This document shows, piece after piece, positions 59,729-64,000 of a stretch of DNA of 64,000 nt (position 1 is the first letter of the stretch; each line of letters opens with the position of its first letter). The stretch lies in contig JAHCMK010000010.1 in NCBI GenBank assembly GCA_019192445.1, positions 33,653 to 97,652 of the forward strand, given 5' to 3'. This stretch comes from Oceanococcus sp. HetDA_MAG_MS8 (lineage in GTDB: Bacteria > Pseudomonadota > Gammaproteobacteria > Nevskiales > Oceanococcaceae). Below the pieces are notes generated by a model. That model searched no databases, was not told the origin of the DNA, and saw only the letters and a program-made list of their open reading frames with translations. The position numbers and the translations under genes are program-made.

Positions 59729-61451
59729 TGGCTAACCACCCTTTGACGACTTGGGCCACCTTGGCCGGGTCCTGCGTCACGGCCTGGCGCACGGAGCCCA
59801 ATTTATCTTCAAACATCATTCCTGGAGTGATGGCATTGGGGTCCATGAACTCGCCTTGCTGGGCAGCAACATTTTGGCCATCCGCTCCAGTCTGCGGACC
59901 CACACCAAGCTGGGCGGCAACTTGCGCTTGGGTCAGGGCATTGGGCGCTGCGCCCTGCGCTCCAGGCGCTCCTGCCGGCGCTGGGAGTGCTTCAGAGTTT
60001 TCCACCGCGAGGGTCGTTCCCGTCGAGCGTCCTAAAGCGGGTTGGTCCGCGGTTTTGAGCACCGTTGCAATCGCCGGCTTGAACAGTCGGAAGGCGACGA
60101 ACAACAGAACCAATAATCCTAGAAGCTGCCGGCCTAAATCCCACACCATGGGATCTTCCCAGAGAGGCACATCAGCAACGGGGTCGAGCTCTGGAGCCTG
60201 GAAGCGCAGATTCTGTACGTTGACGGAATCACCACGCTCCGCGGAAAACCCGATAGCCTCACGAACCAAGGCCTCGATTCGTTCCATCTTTTCCGCGTCC
60301 AGCGCATCGCGCACACCCTCTTCCCCAGTGGGTAGGTGATCAACCACTACGGCAGCACTAATACGCCGAATCTGTCCGGGCTGGCGCCAGGTCTGCTCCA
60401 CCACACGATTAATTTCGTAATTCCGTGTGGCCTGCAGTGAGCGCATCTCTGGAGCTGCAGAGTCTGGCTCTGCTGCCACCACTTCTTCAGGCGGGCGGTT
60501 GCTGAGTGCCCCCGGAACACCACCCGTGGCGGAGCCACCACCGCGCTCCTCCATTGTCTGTTCGGAACGAATGGTCCGTGACTGAGGGTCATAAACCTCG
60601 CGGGTTTGTTCTGAGCGGGACAGATCCAAATCCACGGTCACCTGAGCGCTGACATTGCCCGGCCCGGCTAAGGGCTGCAGCAACTGCAGGATACGCTGCA
60701 CGTACCGCTGCTCGAGGCGGTCCTGATAGGCCAGCTGCTCGGTGTCCATACCCTGCCCCGCGGCAGTCGTTGGACGGCTCAATAAGGTGCCGCGTTGATC
60801 CACCACGCTCACCCGATCATCGCTCAATGCCGGAACACTGGATGACACCAAGTGGACAATGGCGGCAACCTGACCACCGTCCAGCTCGCGCCCTGGGTAC
60901 AGAGATAACATCACTGCAGCCGAAGCCTTTTGCTCGCTACGGACAAAAGCGCTGCGACGCGGCGTTGCCAAATGAACACGCGCCGAACGAATGGACTGCA
61001 TGTTAGCAATGGTACGTGCGAGCTCGGTCTCTAAGGCATGCTGGTAGCGGGCGTTCTCCATAAATGGGCTAGAGCCCAGGGCGCCAGTATCCTGCATAGA
61101 CTCGAAACCAACACCGGCCGCTCTTGGTAAGCCCTCCGCAGCCATAGCCAGACGTAACTCATGGACTTGCGCTGAAGGAACCAGGACCGTGCCATTTGCT
61201 GCCGTTTCATAGCGTACGCCGCGGCTCTCCAGGGCCTGTGCCACGCTCATTTCATCGGCTGTGGTCAACCCGCTAAACAGCGGGGCCAGCCCCGGAGTTT
61301 GCGACCAAAACCACATGGTGATGCCGATGGCAATGGCAAGCGCAATACCCACCAAGCTCAGAATTTGGCGCGTACCCGGGTGCCCCAGGACGCGGCGTAA
61401 ATTCTGCGCCAGCGTGGGTGCGGGCGTGGGAGCGGTATCGGCAGCAGCCAT
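59721..61451 (-). CDS. fliF: Flagellar MS-ring protein FliF
   Basis: 576 residues with two membrane segments (about 30-50 and 450-475) flanking ring-building motifs (SQTPGLAPLFSGL, ALETELARTI, ARVHLATPRRSAF). The C-terminal FliG-binding tail is present. It forms the membrane base of the flagellum. It lies 17 bases after fliE. Confidence 0.95.
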   Translation of the reverse strand: MAAADTAPTPAPTLAQNLRRVLGHPGTRQILSLVGIALAIAIGITMWFWSQTPGLAPLFSGLTTADEMSVAQALESRGVRYETAANGTVLVPSAQVHELRLAMAAEGLPRAAGVGFESMQDTGALGSSPFMENARYQHALETELARTIANMQSIRSARVHLATPRRSAFVRSEQKASAAVMLSLYPGRELDGGQVAAIVHLVSSSVPALSDDRVSVVDQRGTLLSRPTTAAGQGMDTEQLAYQDRLEQRYVQRILQLLQPLAGPGNVSAQVTVDLDLSRSEQTREVYDPQSRTIRSEQTMEERGGGSATGGVPGALSNRPPEEVVAAEPDSAAPEMRSLQATRNYEINRVVEQTWRQPGQIRRISAAVVVDHLPTGEEGVRDALDAEKMERIEALVREAIGFSAERGDSVNVQNLRFQAPELDPVADVPLWEDPMVWDLGRQLLGLLVLLFVAFRLFKPAIATVLKTADQPALGRSTGTTLAVENSEALPAPAGAPGAQGAAPNALTQAQVAAQLGVGPQTGADGQNVAAQQGEFMDPNAITPGMMFEDKLGSVRQAVTQDPAKVAQVVKGWLASE

Positions 61452-61468
61452 CGTGATCTACGCCGACC

Positions 61469-61798
61469 TTAGACCGGCATATTCATGATGTCTTGGTAAG
61501 CAGACACCAAGCGATTACGAACCTCAGCCAAGGTCTTGAAAGATACGCTGGCTTTATTTAGGGCCAACATCACATCCGCAACCTCCACATCGGGATTACC
61601 CTGCACAAAGGCGGTGCTGAGATCCTTGGCCTCCGACTGTTTATCGTTCACCGCGTTCAAGGCGTCGCTCAACGCCGCCTGAAAATCCACGGACTCAGAC
61701 GAGTCCGTGGACTTATCAGCGGCCGGCGCAATCTCACCGCTGCGTGCCTGAAGGGCTCGCAGCTGGGTTAGAACACCATCTACACCTTGCATACTCAT
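61469..61798 (-). CDS. fliE: Flagellar hook-basal body protein FliE
   Basis: 109 residues; the C-terminus has VSFKTLAEVRNRLVSAYQDIM, the conserved FliE/rod motif. AGAGG lies 6 bases before the ATG. FliE joins the MS ring to the rod. It is the first gene after fleQ and probably begins the fliEFGHIJKLMNOPQR-flhB unit. Confidence 0.94.
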   Translation of the reverse strand: MSMQGVDGVLTQLRALQARSGEIAPAADKSTDSSESVDFQAALSDALNAVNDKQSEAKDLSTAFVQGNPDVEVADVMLALNKASVSFKTLAEVRNRLVSAYQDIMNMPV

Positions 61799-61813
61799 AG
61801 CAAACTGCCTCTA

Positions 61814-61836
61814 TGCGGAATCTGTGCCACGGCACA
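61814..61836 (-). promoter_or_regulatory. Sigma-54-like site and inverted repeat upstream of fliE
   Basis: The minus strand at 61829-61814 reads TGGCACAGATTCCGCA, with correct spacing of GG and GC for sigma-54 but CCGC in place of TTGC. It overlaps an inverted repeat on the plus strand (TGTGCC at 61823-61828, GGCACA at 61831-61836). A third GGCACA lies at 61845-61850. The predicted transcription start would fall only about 5 bases before the ATG, downstream of the ribosome-binding site, which argues against it being a normal promoter; it may be an activator site. Confidence 0.4.
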
Positions 61837-61867
61837 TGACTTGCTGTGCCAACTTAACGACACCTGC

Positions 61868-63256
61868 TCATCCGTGCGCCTGAGCACTTTGCGGACGATG
61901 AATTTGGTACTTGCGGAGCTTTTCAACCAGCGTGGTTCGGCGCAGCTTGAGCAGGTTGGCCGCATGAGCAACGACGCCATCACTGGCATCCAAAGCCTGT
62001 TCGATCAACCGACTTTCGATCTGCCGAATATGTTCGCGCAGGTCTAAACCCTCTTCAGGCAACTGCTCGGCGCCGGCCTCCATGGGCCTGATTAAGGCGC
62101 CGGCCCCTTCTCGAGCACGGTGCCGATAACGTTCCGGCAACATATCCATGCTCACGGTCTGATTAGGATGCAACACCGCCAATCGTTCTATCAGATTGGA
62201 TAGCTCGCGAACATTGCCCGGCCAGAAGTATTCCTGCAGGCACGCAATGGTATCCGGCGCCAATTCCACGCCGCCTCGGCCTTTATCCTCGAGCAGCTCG
62301 CGAAACTCCTGGATGAGTTCAGGGAGGTCTGCTGCGCGTTCACGCAAGGCGGGCATTTCGATGGGGAACACATTCAAGCGGTAGTACAAATCTTCGCGGA
62401 ATTTGCCCTCGGCAATGCGCTCCTCGAGATCACGATGGGTGGCCGCAACAATACGCACATCACAGTGGCGGGTTTGGTTACTCCCAACCCGCTCGAAGCT
62501 ACGCTCCTGCAACACCCGCAGCAGTTTCACCTGCATGGGCAAACTCATGTCGCCTATTTCGTCCAGAAAGAGGGTTCCGCCTTCGGCTAGTTCAAAGCGC
62601 CCTTGACGGGTACTGATGGCCCCGGTGAAAGCGCCTTTTTCATGGCCGAAAAGCTCGCTTTCCAGCAGCTCCGCCGGGATTGCGCCGCAGTTCACTGCCA
62701 CAAAAGGCAAGGAGTTGCGGGATGACTGAGCATGAATAGCCCGCGCCACGACTTCTTTACCCGTGCCTGACTCGCCGGTTATTAATACCGAAGTGTCATA
62801 ACCCGCTACCTGTTCAATCATGTGACGCACGCGGCGGATGGCAGGTGTTTCACCACTAGGACCAAGTGCAGGAGCATCAGTCCCGCTTTGTGCGTGGAGG
62901 TGGCGGATGCTGATACGCCGCAAAATTTCCGTGAGTTGGGATTGCTGAACTGGGTAGGCCAGCTGCCACACATCCGTGGGATCAAAGCTCAGCGTATCCT
63001 CACCGTACTCCGGCAAAAGCAAAGCCGGCGCGTGCTTAGGGTCAGAGGTCCACCACTGCGCAAAATCATGACTGCCCCCCAGGGGCAGTTGACCCAGAAC
63101 AACCGCGAGTGCGTCACGCGGCCGAATATCGCTGGCCTGGGCAGCAGCGAGATCCTCAAATACGCAGGGCGTGAAGTCCAGAAAGTGGAGAATTGCACCG
63201 ATTTCGCGGGCCCGGTCTTCATCTTGGTCAATGACGACAATCCGTGATTCAGACAT
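61868..63256 (-). CDS. fleQ: Sigma-54-dependent flagellar master activator FleQ
   Basis: 462 residues from the ATG at 63254-63256, supported by GGAGG 6 bases upstream. The N-terminal receiver-like FleQ domain (about 1-115) precedes the AAA+ domain. Walker A is [15 protein letters not shown], the sigma-54 contact loop is GAFTGA, and Walker B is [12 protein letters not shown] Fis-type helix-turn-helix closes the protein ([15 protein letters not shown]). FleQ activates early flagellar genes with RpoN and, in pseudomonads, is modulated by FleN/FlhG and c-di-GMP. It overlaps the upstream receiver gene by 8 bases. Confidence 0.94.
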   Translation of the reverse strand: MSESRIVVIDQDEDRAREIGAILHFLDFTPCVFEDLAAAQASDIRPRDALAVVLGQLPLGGSHDFAQWWTSDPKHAPALLLPEYGEDTLSFDPTDVWQLAYPVQQSQLTEILRRISIRHLHAQSGTDAPALGPSGETPAIRRVRHMIEQVAGYDTSVLITGESGTGKEVVARAIHAQSSRNSLPFVAVNCGAIPAELLESELFGHEKGAFTGAISTRQGRFELAEGGTLFLDEIGDMSLPMQVKLLRVLQERSFERVGSNQTRHCDVRIVAATHRDLEERIAEGKFREDLYYRLNVFPIEMPALRERAADLPELIQEFRELLEDKGRGGVELAPDTIACLQEYFWPGNVRELSNLIERLAVLHPNQTVSMDMLPERYRHRAREGAGALIRPMEAGAEQLPEEGLDLREHIRQIESRLIEQALDASDGVVAHAANLLKLRRTTLVEKLRKYQIHRPQSAQAHG

Positions 63257-63626
63257 GGGTGCCTCCAGCCATGGTGTGCACCAGGTCGGCGACAGCCGGC
63301 AGAAAATCCACCTTATTAATGAAGTGCTCAGCCCCAGCCTTGATCGCGTGTGAGCGGTGCTCGGCATCGCCGTAAATACTCACCAGGGCCACCACCGGAG
63401 CGTCGTCCTGGGCCTTGATCAAACGCGTTGCCTGTACACCTCCCATGCGGGGCATGGCGATGTCACACAAAAGCAGGTCTGGGCGATGCTCTTCACATAG
63501 GCGTACGGCTTCTTCGCCGTCACCACCCATGGCAATCAGTTCTACCTCGTCTAATTCGGACAACAGCACCTGTGCCAGGCGCCGAAAATCGGCATGGTCG
63601 TCGACTAGAATCGTTCTTATCGTCAT
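63249..63626 (-). CDS. Stand-alone response regulator receiver protein
   Basis: 125 residues, a single receiver domain: Asp9-Asp10, phospho-acceptor Asp55 ([13 protein letters not shown]), and a Lys in [11 protein letters not shown]. The sequence resembles NarL/FixJ-type receivers more than CheY, but no output domain follows. No histidine kinase is adjacent. It lies between rpoN (12-base gap) and fleQ (8-base overlap), so a role in tuning sigma-54-dependent flagellar expression is inferred. Confidence 0.85.
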   Translation of the reverse strand: MTIRTILVDDHADFRRLAQVLLSELDEVELIAMGGDGEEAVRLCEEHRPDLLLCDIAMPRMGGVQATRLIKAQDDAPVVALVSIYGDAEHRSHAIKAGAEHFINKVDFLPAVADLVHTMAGGTHV

Positions 63627-63638
63627 CAGTTCACCCTC

Positions 63639-64000
63639 TTAGGCGGCAGGTCGACAACCCGCCTGAGAGCTTCCCAGGCTGCGGTTATGAGGGGCTGGGC
63701 GAGCGTGCATTTTCCGCGCAGCCATACGTTCTTTGGATGAGCGAATGCCGAGGGCTTCGCGATACTTGGCAATGGTTCGCCGCGCAATAGAAATTCCGCG
63801 GCGCGCCAGAATGTCGGCAATATCCACGTCTCTGAGCGGAGCTTCTGCGGGCTCGGCATCCACAAGCCGCCGAATCAAAGCTTTAACCGAGGCGCCAGAG
63901 GCGTTAACCCCTTCCGCTGTTTGGAGCTGGCTGGGGAAGAAATGCTTCAGGGAGTAAGTGCCGCGTGGTGTCTGCACATATTTAGAACTGGTGATGCGCG
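63639..64000 (-). CDS. rpoN: RNA polymerase sigma-54 factor RpoN, C-terminal part
   Basis: Partial gene entering from the right edge; about 120 C-terminal codons are visible. The in-frame segment TSSKYVQTPRGTYSLKHFFPS and the RpoN box SIARRTIAKYREALGI are unmistakable. The protein continues about 28 residues past that box (MAARKMHARPAP and beyond), longer than the few residues typical of RpoN. Its place beside fleQ fits a flagellar-cluster rpoN copy of the kind called rpoN2 in xanthomonads; whether another rpoN exists cannot be seen. Confidence 0.92.
   Translation of the reverse strand, partial: RITSSKYVQTPRGTYSLKHFFPSQLQTAEGVNASGASVKALIRRLVDAEPAEAPLRDVDIADILARRGISIARRTIAKYREALGIRSSKERMAARKMHARPAPHNRSLGSSQAGCRPAA

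Overview
The window reads as a moderately GC-rich gammaproteobacterium. It has the chromosomal order leuC-leuD-leuB-asd-fimV-truA-trpF-trpB-trpA-accD-folC. It also has a flagellar cluster opening with rpoN, a stand-alone receiver and fleQ ahead of fliE. From memory of gene order, this pairing resembles Xanthomonadales/Nevskiales-type genomes more than Pseudomonas or enterics; no taxonomic search was possible. I saw no rRNA, tRNA, insertion sequence, prophage or CRISPR array.

Region 1 (1-19.8 kb) is housekeeping. On the minus strand, leucine biosynthesis (leuCDB) is followed by asd and the pilus-assembly scaffold fimV. After these come an unidentified membrane protein, truA, trpFBA, accD and the start of folC, several overlapping by a few bases. 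Between leuC and the chemotaxis genes lie a plus-strand zinc carboxypeptidase-like gene, a minus-strand aroC/prmB/MFS group, and a plus-strand SCO1-like, psd and bile acid:Na+ symporter-like run.

Region 2 (19.8-38.5 kb, minus strand) is a complete second chemosensory system in the order STAS, cheY, cheA, cheW, receptor, cheR, cheD, receptor, cheB, receptor, receptor. Gene content and order match the Pseudomonas aeruginosa Che2 (F7-class, Aer2) cluster, with extra receptors. Three of the four receptors have no membrane segment. Those three carry five PAS domains with the histidine and tryptophan spacing of the Aer2 haem PAS. The last receptor (1733 aa) contains eleven exact-length 91-residue repeats, each apparently a pair of HAMP domains, between one PAS and the signalling hairpin. 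This is the most striking object in the window.

Region 3 (38.5-64 kb, minus strand) is the flagellar and first chemotaxis locus. In transcription order it holds rpoN (3' end), a receiver protein, fleQ, fliEFGHIJKLMNOPQR, flhB, flhA, flhF, flhG, fliA, cheY, cheZ, cheA, motC, motD, cheW and a DUF2802-like gene. A near-perfect sigma-54 promoter precedes flhA. The locus encodes the flagellar class hierarchy (RpoN/FleQ to FliA), the MS ring, C ring, export gate, stator and the CheA-CheY-CheZ pathway. It runs into the second chemosensory operon without a break, so motor-directed and Aer2-type signalling genes may be co-expressed.
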